DNA of 64,000 nt, taken from the NCBI GenBank assembly GCA_012934845.2, contig WNNJ02002853.1, positions 1 through 64,000 of the forward strand. Direction: 5' to 3'. The DNA is from Pomphorhynchus laevis (Eukaryota > Acanthocephala > Palaeacanthocephala > Echinorhynchida > Pomphorhynchidae). A program made the translations under genes and the position numbers. This document shows, one piece after another, positions 22,106-33,504 of the stretch. The notes under the pieces were generated by a model. It did not search any database and was not told the origin of the DNA. It was given only the letters and a program-made list of their open reading frames with translations. Every line of letters begins with the position of its first letter. Within the stretch, counting starts at the first letter, position 1.

Positions 22106-22480
22106 CAGCATACTATTCGTCACTATTAGACGTCAGAGATGACCGGCAGCGTACATCACTAGTTGGATCCTTCAAAGGATTCGGCATATGTACCATTGAG
22201 ATTGCATCAAAGATGCTTGATAACAACGGTCTAGTGACAGTGATACACTGCTTTAGCAAACCCTACCAGATGTAAGGCTGGTAACCGGTGGAGAAGCGTG
22301 CGCTTAGTGACTTCCATTCAGAGATTTACTGAGGAGTTAGTATTGTCGAAACTGTGTAGCTATAGGGCCACACTGATGAGACCACCCTGTAGTGATGAGT
22401 AGACTAAGGTCGAAACGCCCCATTGGGGGCTAGGCGCATTCCGGGTTAAGCTTCCCGACGAAGGTTGTAAAAAAGCATGC
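22106..22480 (+). repeat. Structured repeat related to the 16.5-17.7 kb units, with hammerhead-like core
   Basis: Shares with unit 1 the order TTGGATCCTT ... GGCA ... GT, ACAACGGTC and similar flanks (22,150-22,235). Near its end is CTGATGA (22,372), GACC, a 24-nt loop, GGTC, GAAAC, then CGCC ... GGCG (about 22,372-22,441). That is a hammerhead-type order with a 4-bp stem II and 4-bp stem III. However, the cleavage triplet reads GCA rather than NUH, and no stem I is visible. Probably a decayed ribozyme. Confidence 0.45.
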
Positions 22481-22511
22481 AGGTCTGTATTTTCCTGTTC
22501 GTGTTAATTAA

Positions 22512-22655
22512 AAAGGAGGATAATATAATAATGTAAGGATGTGACTTTAATAATGCAAAGAAGGGACTATAATAATGCAAGGAGGGGGACTATAATAATG
22601 CAAAGAGGGGACTATAATAATGCAAGGAGGGGACTATAATAATTCAAAGGGCTGT
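22512..22655 (+). repeat. Tandem repeat, ~22-bp unit
   Basis: Five to six copies of a unit close to ACTATAATAATGCAAGGAGGGG, purine-rich in one half, with small length differences (22-23 bp). Confidence 0.85.
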
Positions 22656-23081
22656 AGTAACAAGCAATCCTGTTGAGCGTCATTTTGTCGTTATCATCAC
22701 TTATCAGTAAAAAGATACTCCCACGTGCTGGCTGTATAAGGAGTTCCTAGATGGCCATCTAGCGACATTATTTTTGCAATTACCGAGGACTGCGAAATTG
22801 CAAGTCACATACCTTTCATTTATTTATACAACTGTGGTGGTGTTTAAGCATACATTTTAAAGCGCAATCACTATACTATTATTGGAGGAATAATCAATTG
22901 AAATCAAATACTTTAGTGGATTTTTTATATTTCATTGTAGTGGGCGTCAAATGAGAAAGAAACAAACAATCTATTAGGATTGCTCGTTTTCATTACAGTT
23001 AACGTCTAACAAATAAAAATAATCAACTAAAACTATTTAGATTGTAAAAAGGCGAATAGACATTAATTATATAATTTTGAT
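22656..23081. other. No gene seen
   Basis: Unannotated AT-rich sequence between the tandem repeat and the foldback. Confidence 0.4.
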
Positions 23082-23250
23082 CCAATATTTCGGTGACACG
23101 TGAATGCTCCATTATCAAGGATTATTCAATTGTATAGTTTTATATTTCAAAGTTCTTATAAAAAGAACTGAGGTATAAAACTATACAATTAAATAATTCT
23201 TGATAATGGTGCATTCACGTGTCACCGAAATATTTAATCAAAATTGTATA
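23082..23250. repeat. Foldback of PLE-like ends
   Basis: Two ~65-bp inverted arms (ATATTTCGGTGACACGTGAA on the left, its complement on the right) with a short centre near 23,155. Read outward, each arm gives CTTGATAATGG ... GTGTCACCGAAATATT, the layout of a PLE end. Confidence 0.6.
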
Positions 23251-24319
23251 ATAAATAATAATGTCTGTTGGACTTAATTACAATTTAATGGCAATTGGAG
23301 ACACCTATTAACAATAAAGCAATTTAATGGCCAATGATACGTTCGATGTGCTCTTATAAATCGCCATACAGATTAATGACAGAATCATTGAAAATGTGCT
23401 TACAAAAAATAAAGAGAAAATATGTTAAATAAAAAACGTCGGAATATGGAATACTCTACAAAATAAACTATTTTTTATTAAAATTAAAAATATTTAATTT
23501 TTATTAATAATTTCCCTAATGGTAATATGGTAATTGCACACTGGATACTGTGTTTAGAAACAGTTGAGTAAAGAATGCCAAATATGTAAATTGCAGTGTC
23601 GCAGCCCTCTGTTATTGAAGTAATAATGCCATTAGTTATTTCTATGCAGTCAGCTGAAGATATCTATATGTAGTTATCTATCTAGAGTTACCTCTACAGA
23701 AAGCAGTTGAACGTATGGACGATTTATGAGTCGTAAAAACAATAAAACGGTAATCATTAGAATTGTCTGTGTTTACTTTATTAAGACAATACCATAATGA
23801 AATTTGTTAAATTTATATGATAAACAAATTAGAATAATATCAGATCAGCTAACTGAGTCTACGTATGTTATACTAAATAAATTAAAAATAAAGATAAATA
23901 ATAAATAATTATATAAGATTTTATAAAATTTATATTTATATAAATGTAAAATTAAAAATTAAAAATCAATGTTTATGATATACGATGTATCCGAAAATAA
24001 AAGAAATTTAATTTATTATAATTATAATTATTTTTTCAAAATATATATACGATGTAGCACAAAATAATAAGGAAATTTAATTAATTATAATTATAAATAT
24101 AATTAATAAATTGTAATTAATTATAATTATAAAAAATTAAATTCTTCTATAAATAACAAAGAAATTTAATTTGTTATAATTAAAAATATAATTAATTAAT
24201 TATAATTAATTATAATTATAAACTGGAAGTTGAAAAACACAAATGTTAAAAATTCAGCACAATTCAGATAACGTTGAATAATCAAAAATTTGATTATTCG
24301 ATTAATTTGAGTATTTGAA
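23251..24319. other. AT-rich DNA, no gene seen
   Basis: Very A/T-rich, with ATTATAATTATAA-type simple sequence from 23,870 on. It contains one copy of the sequence CAGCTAACTGAGTCTACG (about 23,850) that also marks PLE 3' modules at 25.5 and 50.6 kb. Confidence 0.5.
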
Positions 24320-24590
24320 AATCAAATAACTGAGTCTATAAAAGTTGTGAGTTGTGTATATTATGTGCTCAAGACTTTAAATATTCAGATAATTACCGGA
24401 ACATTTGAATCCGAATATCTCAGTAATCACAAGTTAATTACTCCCGTAGAAATTTTCTTTACGGAAAGAGATATAAATAAATTATTTGACGCATCAGAAT
24501 TGTGTAATACCACTTTATTTTTCGGTGTATAATAATTTTCAGTAACCTTTTGTTGTATAAAATATCAACATTTTTAATGTAAATCAGGGC
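24320..24590 (+). repeat. ~270-bp repeat with a 61-codon open frame, copy 1
   Basis: Begins at AAATAACTGAGTCTATAAAAG and ends at AATGTAAATC. It matches 32,330-32,645 in inverted orientation. Both copies keep an open frame of 61 codons (here 24,347-24,532, first residues SCVYYVLKTLNIQIITG), nearly identical apart from the C-terminus. The peptide is not recognised. The frame may be part of an exon or a mobile element. Confidence 0.6.
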
Positions 24591-25699
24591 AGGGCAGCAC
24601 TTACATCTCTTGTCCTCAACCTGATTGTCGAATGATCTTGCTTATCTCGCGCATTATTAGAAATTATGTTAAAAATTCAGCATCATTCATCATGTTTACC
24701 GCATAATGATATGCGTCATTGTGCATCATTGACAGCATCATTAACCGGTGTCCATTATGCGCCTCTGCCGTGTTGGTTTATTCAGCGAGCGCTGTTTTGC
24801 GATCGCGGCAGATTGCATTCGGCAGCTCTTCATGGGCAATAAGTCTGGCACCGGCACAACGACACAAACCAAATTACAGAGGAGTGATGAACAACAAATG
24901 AGGAAACAATGAACAACAAATGCAGAGGAGTCTTATAACAAATCCAATCCAAGGATTGCCTAAGTGTGTGAATAGGGCAAAAGGACAACCAAAAAACGAT
25001 TATAGCAACACAAATATCCTATGAAATCATTCAACAAAAGTTTCTGCTTTAGTCAATAATTTGGATTAGAAGTCATCCAAAGGAACTGCTAAGTTATCAG
25101 GTTTAAAATTTAAAATTGCAATTTAAAATTCAAATAAATAATTTTATAATTTATTAATTATAATTATATTTATAATTATAATAAACGATAATTATAACTA
25201 TAAATTATTTTTTATTTCAAAATATTGATGGTACTCGTATTTAAATTTTTGAATATCAAACATTCATATTATTTTTAATTCTAATTTTTAATATCTTAAA
25301 CATTATTGATTAAACAAATGCCAAATACCAATTCGAGACTGGCTTTTAGTGAAAACTGGATCCGAATCTTTTTATAAATGGTCAATGTGGACGTTTGTGC
25401 TTAAATACTATTTTAAATCAATAAAAACTTCGCTTTTAAAAAATGCTAGAAAACGTATAACGATTACTGATAAATCAGATCAGGTAACTGAGTCTATGTA
25501 TATTAAATGATTTATAAATTAAACATAATGATAAATAAATATAAAATTAACTGAGTAAGTAATTATTATTAATTAAGTAATAATAAATATTTAGAAATAA
25601 TTAATAATTTCGTAAGATTTCATATAACTTATAATTAAAATTTAAAATAAAAGTCATTTTTATGAACAGACGTTGTATCACAATAAAAATTAGAGATCA
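24591..25699. other. No gene recognised
   Basis: Mostly AT-rich. A somewhat GC-richer stretch at 24,740-24,870 (GCGAGCGCTG, GCGATCGCGGC) has no recognisable product. PLE-related pieces (AACTGAGTCTA near 25,490; CATCCAAAGGAACTGCTAAG near 25,075) are scattered through it. Confidence 0.4.
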
Positions 25700-25958
25700 T
25701 TAGGAGAAGATCATTATTAGGTCATCAGGAGGAACTGATATGCTATCAGGTTTTGGATCATATTCCTCTACCCTGCATAGGAGCGGGACCAACTACGTGT
25801 TAAGGACGTATCTCCTATAATGAAATTTGATTATCTAGTATTACACTCTAATACAAAGTATATTATTTATTATCCATCCTTAAAAATTTTCCGCTAATGA
25901 TTTTAAATTTATTTTTAATATTATTGTGTTGATTTATATATTTTACTATTTTCTGTTC
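25700..25958 (-). mobile_element. PLE relic, 3' part (split by the SAP LINE)
   Basis: On the minus strand it holds the end of a PLE reverse transcriptase, with the block that is repeated at 47.9, 49.3, 50.0 and 51.0 kb, followed by the 3' hairpin module (near 25,720-25,800). The match stops at TTTTACTATTTTCTGTT (25,955), where the LINE begins. It continues beyond the LINE from about 30,380. Confidence 0.6.
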
Positions 25959-26222
25959 AATGTCAATCAGTGATTACGTCAAAGAATTCTACGACGAGCA
26001 AGAACAATCACAGAAACATTTCCAGGATATCTAAAGTAAATACAAATTTAATTCGCAATTTGGAAATAGAATCAACGTCAAACTGACTATTTAATCTGAT
26101 TGTTTATTCAAACTGCTTATTAATCAAACTGCTTATTCAAACTGTTTAATCATCTGCTGAAACAAATCTTCATTTTCTGAAATTTTTGTAAGATCGACGG
26201 AAGAAATCGCTGGCAAGTTTTA

Positions 26223-27398
26223 ATGCAGAGAAGACGTCCACGCAGATTTGTAATTACACCTAGTAGAGATGCTAATGCGACTTTGATGTCTCATGTGGAT
26301 AATTTAAGACTAGTGGACTTGAAGGAAGAATGTAAAAAGCGACGTTTACATTATATAGGAGCAAAGAGCTGTCTAATTACGCGCTTAAAAAGTTATATAT
26401 CACATAAGCACAGTGATTCTTCCTTAAACAGGAAACGTATGAAAGTTGTTATTTGTATAAATCAAGTTCGAACGCTTACACTAGTGTTGATATCAGATGT
26501 TGTCGATGTGAATGCCCAGTTATCATACGTTTGCTCGTTCCCCAAGTTATGTTGTCCGAATACTAAAATAAAAGTCTGTTATGCGCCTTTTGTGTATACA
26601 TGTCATTAAAGTTGAACGAAACGTACAATGAAACTCTTAAAGCTAGTAACAGTGTGTCAACACAGACTGATTGCTCAAATCTACCTTATTTAAGTATAAA
26701 TACAATATCATGTGACAGAAACTATAACATGCCACATCACAGCTCCACTCCTTACCATCATTTGCTATCAAACAATAGTTCTACAAATCTCAATAATAAA
26801 ATAACATTAATTGAGGATCATACTTCACCTATTGAAAATTCGAATATAACCCAGCAAACTACTACAAAATCATCTAAGTTAACTCTCTTACCTAGAACTA
26901 CGCACTCTAGAGTAATCGTAAATTCTTCTATAATTGATATCCATCGTAATAATAAATCGAGTGCCCATCATAAGTCATATAATAAAAACACAAAAACACC
27001 TATTGTAGGCACCCCTAATAGTTTGTACCACGGATCCCAAGTTACTCATCCACGAAACTCATACTGTCAGGCTTCAACTTTACATAACAACATATTTGGA
27101 TGTTACTTCAGAAATTAGATCAACTGCAAATAATTTAAAGTCAAATTTACCACGACGCAAATATGCCCCTAGTGAACGATGTCTAATATTTTCACATATA
27201 CCCGAAATACCAAATGCATCGATACAAACCCAAGTAGATTCAGACTTAGTTACAGTGCATAACACTTTATCTCTTATGTTTTCATATGAAGATAAAGAAA
27301 TCGCTAATAGTATTAGGGTTGTTTGGGCTTTTCGGTTAGGAAAACATAAAACTCATGCAATATTAAGTGGTCGTATTCTAAAAGTACTTTTTTTCTGA
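26223..27398 (+). pseudogene. ORF1 of SAP-type LINE, broken
   Basis: First piece, 26,223-26,609: after an Arg-rich start (MQRRRPRRF) comes VDLKEECKKRRLHYIG and CLITRLKSYI, the helix-turn-helix pattern of a SAP DNA-binding motif. Second piece, 26,600-27,118: Ser/Thr/Asn-rich, low complexity. Third piece, 27,096-27,398: RRKYAPSERCLIFSHIPEIP ... EDKEIANSIRVVWAFRLG, similar in style to nucleic-acid-binding ORF1 proteins of CR1/L2 LINEs. The pieces overlap in different frames, so at least two frame changes have occurred. Confidence 0.6.
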
Positions 27399-27593
27399 CA
27401 GCAAAACTGCTTCTGAAATTATATTACGTTCTAAAGGATATGCTTTTAATGATATTACAATAACGCGCGATTAAAGTTCTTAACATAGAAACCTAATGCG
27501 ATCAAATATCAAACTAGATATGTGAAGTGTTAAGATCAAGTTGAAAATCCTGCGGGTCAAATTTCGGATAGCGAGGAAACGTGTTGCCTTGAA

Positions 27594-30211
27594 ATGGAGT
27601 CAGATGTTTGGTTGCAGACAAGTGCAGCTTGCCAAAACTCGAAAAGATACGTTTCCTCGGTCATACCTTTGGAATCAGAAAAATCTAAATTGAGAGTTAG
27701 GAGTTTTCGGCATCCTAAAATATTTTACACTAATGCAAGAAATCTTCGAAATAAGTTATCTTTTCTTGAATCCCTGATAGAAATACATAAAATTGATATC
27801 ATCTTGATTACGGAAACGTGGTTTGACGAAGATTTTTGGGAGTGCTACACTATTCCTCACTGTGACTTATTCACATGTGATCGTACGACTTTGGGAGGTG
27901 GTGTAGCAGTATACATTCGTGCGTCGTGTTCTCTAATAGTTGCAACAGTTAAGAGCATTATAAAAACTGATATTGAATGTCTAGCATTACAAGTAAGCAA
28001 GTGTTCAGCAACAAGAAGTTTTGATCTCGTCGTTGCAGTATGTTATCGCCCTCCAAGTGGTAAACATGATGTTGCACTTGATATTTTAGAGCATTCTATA
28101 AATGAAATTCTTATATTAAATAAAAAACCTTTTACTGGCAGGTGATTTTAATCGCTTGAACTTTGATCACACTGCCGCTTCATTATGATTGAATCAGGTC
28201 GTTCACTTTACAACGCGAAAAAGCGCTTATCTTGATAAAATTTACTGTAATGTGGATTCAATATGTAGTAAAGTAGAGCGTATTGCACCATTACATACCT
28301 CCGACCACTCCTCTATACTAATAACTCCTCTTAACCACACTAAGCGCAAACTTAAAACTAAGCGGGTGTTATATGACAAACGTGAACATTATATGCTTAA
28401 TTTAAAAACTGACGTATCCATCGCGTTACAAGTGATGATTACTCATAACTCTTTAACAATGGATAATTTAATTAGTTGTGTATCAAGTTCTTTCGATTCT
28501 TGTATTCCGCGTAAATTCGTGTCGATTTATAATCGAGATCCTAAATGGATGACTCCTCTAATAAAAGAGATTGATTTCAAAAGAAATAAATAAACTTTCC
28601 AGTCTCATAAATATTTCCAAGAAGTCATTTGTTCAGGAACTGCTAGGTACAGGGAATTCGATAGACTTTTGGAAAAGTATTTCACGACTAAAGCCTAGTG
28701 GATGTAAATCAGATTTTGCTAACCTTAATCAATCTGATTTAGTATTTGCCTTAAATGAGATAAATGAGGATATCACGTTAGTATTGGATAAAACTAGGAT
28801 TACGAATGAAACTATACGCTATGAATCATTGGATGTTGTCATTTCCGCATCAGAAATAAGTTCGGAATTAACTCGCTTGAGTTCAAAAAAAGCATGTGGC
28901 CCAGGACCGCCCGCTTGGATACTCCGGTATTTGGAAGATGTACTGTCTGAACCTTAAGCACATTTATTTTCGGAAATATTTCGATCGGGAAATTTTCCTG
29001 CTTGTTTGAAGATGTCTAAGGTTGTGTTAATTCCGAAAGGAGGTCAATCAATATCTAAAATGGCATATCGTATAATATCGTTGCTTCCGGTCATCGCTAA
29101 AATACTAGAAAGCTGTTTTCGTCGACGAATATATCACAAATATAGTAACTATTTAGACAACAATCAATTTGCGTTTCGACCCGCAGGATCGCCAAACAAT
29201 GCTCTATTGTCAATCCATCATGTTTTGGTAGATACTCTAGACTCTCGCCTCTTTTCTGTAGTACAGCTTTTACAGGTTGACATTTCGAAAGCCTTTGATA
29301 ACGTATCTCATGCGAAACTATTAAGAAAGTTCAAAAACGCAGGATTCTCTGATTAGCATATTAATTTTTTAAACTCCTATTTAGATAATCGATTTCAATT
29401 TATATCTCACCTAGGATCAAATTCAGAACCGCGTTGTATATTTAAAGGTGTTCCACAAGGATGTCTAATTGCACCACTTCTATTTGGAATTTACATGAAT
29501 GATTACTGCGTCAGTTGTTCCTCGTCAAAATGTTTTTAATATGCAGACGATCTTACTAAAATAACCAGCGGTGACAACTATATACAATCTGACATTATAA
29601 TTGAACAGGAATTAAGTAATCTTAAAGAATGGTGCTCGTGTAAGTCAAACATTATTCAGTTTGCGTTTAAAAGACCTCATTATAATTCAATGTCGTTAAA
29701 CTTTGGTCTAGAGAGAGTCAGCTATTTAAAGATTTCGGGCTTGATATTTGACTCGAACTTGTCTTGGAAGATGCATGTTAAAGATACCGCATCTAAATGT
29801 GCTAGGCGTCTATACTTTTTAAAAGTGTTTAAGCAAAATGGTGTATTTGATTACCAGCTAGAGCTTGTTTACAATGCGACCATACGTTCAATTCTACTAT
29901 ATGCATATCCTACACTTTGTGACATGACATCTTTTGAAATTAAAAAGCTTATTCGCATTCATAATCGAGGGCAGCAAATATGTGGCAAGAATATAGAACC
30001 ACTTGAAGTTTCAATGAGCAGAATTTTAAAAAAGAAATCGCGTGCATCCATTGTAAAATATTTATTGACAATTTCATCATCACAATATTTAGGGATGGAA
30101 AAGGGATACGATCTACGAAAGTCAAATAACATGGTTAAGCTTGCTCATCCAGAAAAGCTAAAGCGCAGCTTCTTACTTACAGCAGTACTACTCAGATCGT
30201 CTGCTCTTTAA
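27594..30211 (+). pseudogene. ORF2 (APE endonuclease-RT) of SAP-type LINE, broken
   Basis: APE endonuclease 27,594-28,145: FYTNARNLRNKLSFL, DIILITETWF, GGGVAVYIR, CYRPPSG; then AGDFN with a frame break near 28,140. Linker and fingers 28,189-28,957. RT 29,006-29,560: VVLIPKGGQS, motif A QVDISKAFDNVSH, motif B KGVPQGCLIAP, motif C YADD preceded by a stop. The thumb and tail end at 30,211. About five interruptions. Confidence 0.8.
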
Positions 30212-30345
30212 TTGTTTATTGTGTAATTTTAAGACATTTTGAGAATATTATGTGTAATTCAAATTTTCCTACTTGTATATATTTTTTCATTCCTTCACAT
30301 TTTGTCTATCGTATAAACAATATAAAGAATTATTGATTGATTGAT

Positions 30346-31240
30346 TCTAAAGATGGTATTATATATTGTTTGTAAATTAATAATGCAAATAGTAACCTAG
30401 TATAAAATATGCATCTATTTAATTATTTAAATGATTTTGAAGAAATACAATATCATTACAAATTGTTGCAATTCCTAAAATTTCGTTATTTAATGTATTA
30501 TATTTTATATTATATGATATGCGTGAAAGCTCATGCAAAAATATGTATCTTTTAAATTTAAATACGTAATATTTAAAATATAAATTAAAAGTAGTATTAA
30601 TTAATGTTTACTAATGTTAATCGAAACATATATTTCATATATATAAATTGTTTAGATTTAGTTTTTACACAGTTATGAACAAATTCATATTCTATAAAGC
30701 TTAAAAACAAGTCAGCTATAATTGAGCTACTATTACCTATAATTGGAACACCTTTTACTTGTCTAAATATAGATGTCCCTACCTTTAAAAAATTTTGATT
30801 TATCAAAATATTTAAGGATTCTGTTTTAAGGATTCAATTTTATCCATATATTTATATTTACTTGATGGTTTAAAATAAAATGTTAATTTAATGTTCATAT
30901 CTAGATATATACCTTTGTCATCAATATTGGCTTTATTAAGAATAAGACTACCTGCATATATTTGTTCGGTTATTGAATAAAAATTATTAGAGTTAAATAC
31001 TCCTATATTATCAATGTATCGAAACATATATTTCATATATTTATATTGTTTAGATTTAGTTTTTACACAGTTATGAACAAATTCATATTCTATAAAGCTT
31101 AAAAATAAACTATAATTGGGCTACTATTACCACACATTGGAACACCTTTTACTTGTCTAAATATAGATGTCCCTACTTTTAAATAATTTGGATTAATCAA
31201 AATATTAAGGGTTCTATTAATTCAATTTTATCCATTTATT
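30346..31240 (-). mobile_element. PLE relic, 5' part (reverse transcriptase), internally duplicated
   Basis: Minus-strand PLE reverse transcriptase: RQVKGVPIIGNSSSIIADLF (motif B region), MKYMFRYID (motif C region), FNSNNFYSI ... LDMNIKL, and near 30,470 ILGIATICND. The motif B-C block occurs twice (30,600-30,838 and 31,020-31,220). It joins in sense and order to the fragment at 25,700-25,958. The same family recurs at 47.8-51.1 and 55.5 kb. Old fossil with many breaks. Confidence 0.65.
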
Positions 31241-31380
31241 AATATATATCACATATCGTATCGTTACATATTCAGATGTTCGCAAAAGAAAATCGAAATG
31301 AAAACATCATTCGCTTTGTTACCTTTTTCTGAAATTCATAAGCATCGTCTAAATAGCTAAATAATTTAATTCGCAAATTG

Positions 31381-31452
31381 AACAGCGCGTACGTGCTGTT
31401 CAATAGTAACAGCGCGTACGTGCTGTTCAATAGTAACAGCGTGTACGTGCTA
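31381..31452 (+). repeat. Tandem repeat, 27-bp unit
   Basis: About 2.6 copies of a unit starting AACAGCGCGTACGTGCTGTT. Each contains the near-palindrome AGCGCGTACGTGCT. It is GC-rich in AT-rich surroundings. Confidence 0.85.
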
Positions 31453-32329
31453 AAGTAAAATAAAAATTTATATTACATATATATTATTTTTAACTTAATT
31501 GTAAGTATATTATTATGTAACTATATTATTTAATTTTTAATTTTTAATTATTAAATTATCTAAAAATTATGATTATTGATTAAATAATTCAAATAAATTA
31601 AATATACATTAAATATTCATACGCGATACATGGAATTCATCTGTAAGATGGATCACATCTTACAGATTTATGAAGTTATCACGCGTTGTTTCCAATCAGC
31701 CTTATTATGGGTGGACTTATTTTTAACATCGATGTGTAATATCATAGCACATTAGATTTATTGCTATTGATTATAAAAGGATATGGTGACGTGGAATTAT
31801 GAAAAAATAAAAATATCTTAATATATTTATAGATTTAATGTTTGGAACCGAAAACAAATGCTAAATAATTTATAAAATATGAATAAATCAAAATTGACAA
31901 AACTGAATTAAGCGTTAGGTATCTCGTGACTTTTATAAAATGTCTAATTTATAATAAATAGCTAAAATTGTGGTATATTTGTATTTGTTTAACGACAAAC
32001 CGTTGTGGGAAAGCAAAAGCGATATTTTCGAAATTAATTATAATTAATAGTAATATTAAAGTAATATTAAGTTGTATTCATGTTATTTAATGTTTGAAAA
32101 AAACTTTAAGGCAATAACGTTTTAATTTCGATTAAATAAAGGAAAGCGTACAAATCTATTAATCTTTAATTTTAATTACGAAAATCCTAAATGATAATAC
32201 TTGCGACCAAATTGCAATTCAATATTTGACATACTCTATATTTTATACATTAATTCATTACACAGCTTAAATTAATTTTAACGTAATAAACATTTTCTGG
32301 TTTTATCACCAAAAATACAGATACCATCT
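31453..32329. other. AT-rich DNA, no gene seen
   Basis: No open frame or recognised repeat. Confidence 0.5.
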
Positions 32330-32645
32330 TTTTGCTAGATTTACATTAAAAATGTTGATATTTTATACAACAAAAGGTTACTGATATTATTTTAATTTCT
32401 GAAAATTATTATATTATTATATACTTTACACCGAAAAATAAATTGTCTCAGTACACAATTCTGATGCGTCAAATAATTTATTTATATCTCTTTCCGTAAA
32501 GAAAATTTCTACGGGAGTAATTAACTTGTGATTACTGAAATATTCGGATTCAAATGTTCCGGTAATTATCTGAATATTTAAAGTCTTGAGCACATAATAT
32601 ACACAACTCACAACTTTTATAATATAGACTCAGTTATTTGATTTT
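32330..32645 (-). repeat. ~270-bp repeat with a 61-codon open frame, copy 2
   Basis: Inverted relative to 24,320-24,590. The frame at 32,611-32,426 codes almost the same peptide (FESEYFSNHKL against FESEYLSNHKL). The divergent C-terminus is caused by a short A/T insertion. The two copies bracket the PLE/LINE nest. Confidence 0.6.
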
Positions 32646-32880
32646 ATTATATTTAGGATCTCTTATTATATTATTATATCATTTTATTATATCATATAGG
32701 ATTTTACATTTTGCAAGACATTAAATAATTGAATAATTTTATTGTTAATAATTAATAACATTATATCTAATTTATAAATGAATAGATTAAACAAAATTGA
32801 TCTTAACCAATTAGGTACGTTTGCACATAGTTAATTATTTACAGTCGATTACCACTTTTAGTATAGCGAGTATACTTTCG

Positions 32881-32998
32881 GCCCTTATTCCTCATATATT
32901 TTTAAGAGGAATAAGGGGCCTATTCTAATATTCCTTATAAAAGTTATTTTATAAGGAATAGGAGCAGAAACCTGATAACATATCAGTTTCTTCTATGT
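32881..32998 (+). repeat. Cluster of three hairpins, PLE 3'-module variant
   Basis: Three consecutive stem-loops: GGCCC-TTATTCCTC with GAGGAATAA-GGGGCC; TATTCCTTATAAAA with TTTTATAAGGAATA (14-bp perfect arms, 4-nt loop, 32,929-32,960); and AGAAACCTGAT with ATCAGTTTCT. The outer GGCCC/GGGGCC pair and the AAACCTGAT element recur in the modules at 49.2 and 50.9 kb. Confidence 0.55.
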
Positions 32999-33500
32999 TA
33001 TTTGTCAATGACGTTATTCTGAGTGAATCACTAATTTTTTTACAAACTCAGTTTTTTTCATTTGCTTTACTAAATATTTGTTGATCATAATGGTGGAGTC
33101 GCATATGGTGAATGCAGAATGAAGTGCAGCGATGGTGTCATTGAAACAAAAAAAGTCAACTCGAAACGAGATTTATGAGTAGACAAAGATTCGTGGATTC
33201 GTCAGAGATCTTCGCTTGTAGAGTGATGAAGCTATCAAGCCGTCGTTTCAAAGATCTCACTCATGCAAGAGACTGTTATTTTTGGATGGATGTTTAAAAT
33301 CGAAGGCGCATCATATTCATTGTTATTGTTTATAGAATGACGCTTAATTATAATCATTTCACGTGATTATAATCATGATAAAATCAAAATATCGTAATAT
33401 ATTTATAGATTTAATAATTGGAATCGCGAAAAATTATAAATAATATACCATCCGAAGAAAACGTTAATTATGGAAGGCAATCCATAATGGGATTTATTAA
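32999..33500. other. No gene recognised
   Basis: A short open stretch near 33,095-33,190 (GGVAYGECRMKCSDGVIET) is not recognised. Otherwise AT-rich. Confidence 0.4.
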
Positions 33501-33504
33501 TGGG

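Larger units (their letters stand above)
25960..30345 (+). mobile_element. CR1/L2-like LINE with SAP-type ORF1
   Basis: Almost full length. ORF1 region 26,223-27,398, ORF2 27,594-30,211. The 3' end carries a TTGATTGATTGATT microsatellite tail, as in CR1/L2 elements. It is inserted in a PLE relic whose two halves flank it in the same orientation. There are few breaks in ORF2, so it is younger than the PLE. Confidence 0.8.

Noticed and set aside
24719-24901. Coding gene in the GC-richer patch
   Set aside because: 60-codon frame with no recognisable motif, no splice signals and no repeat elsewhere.
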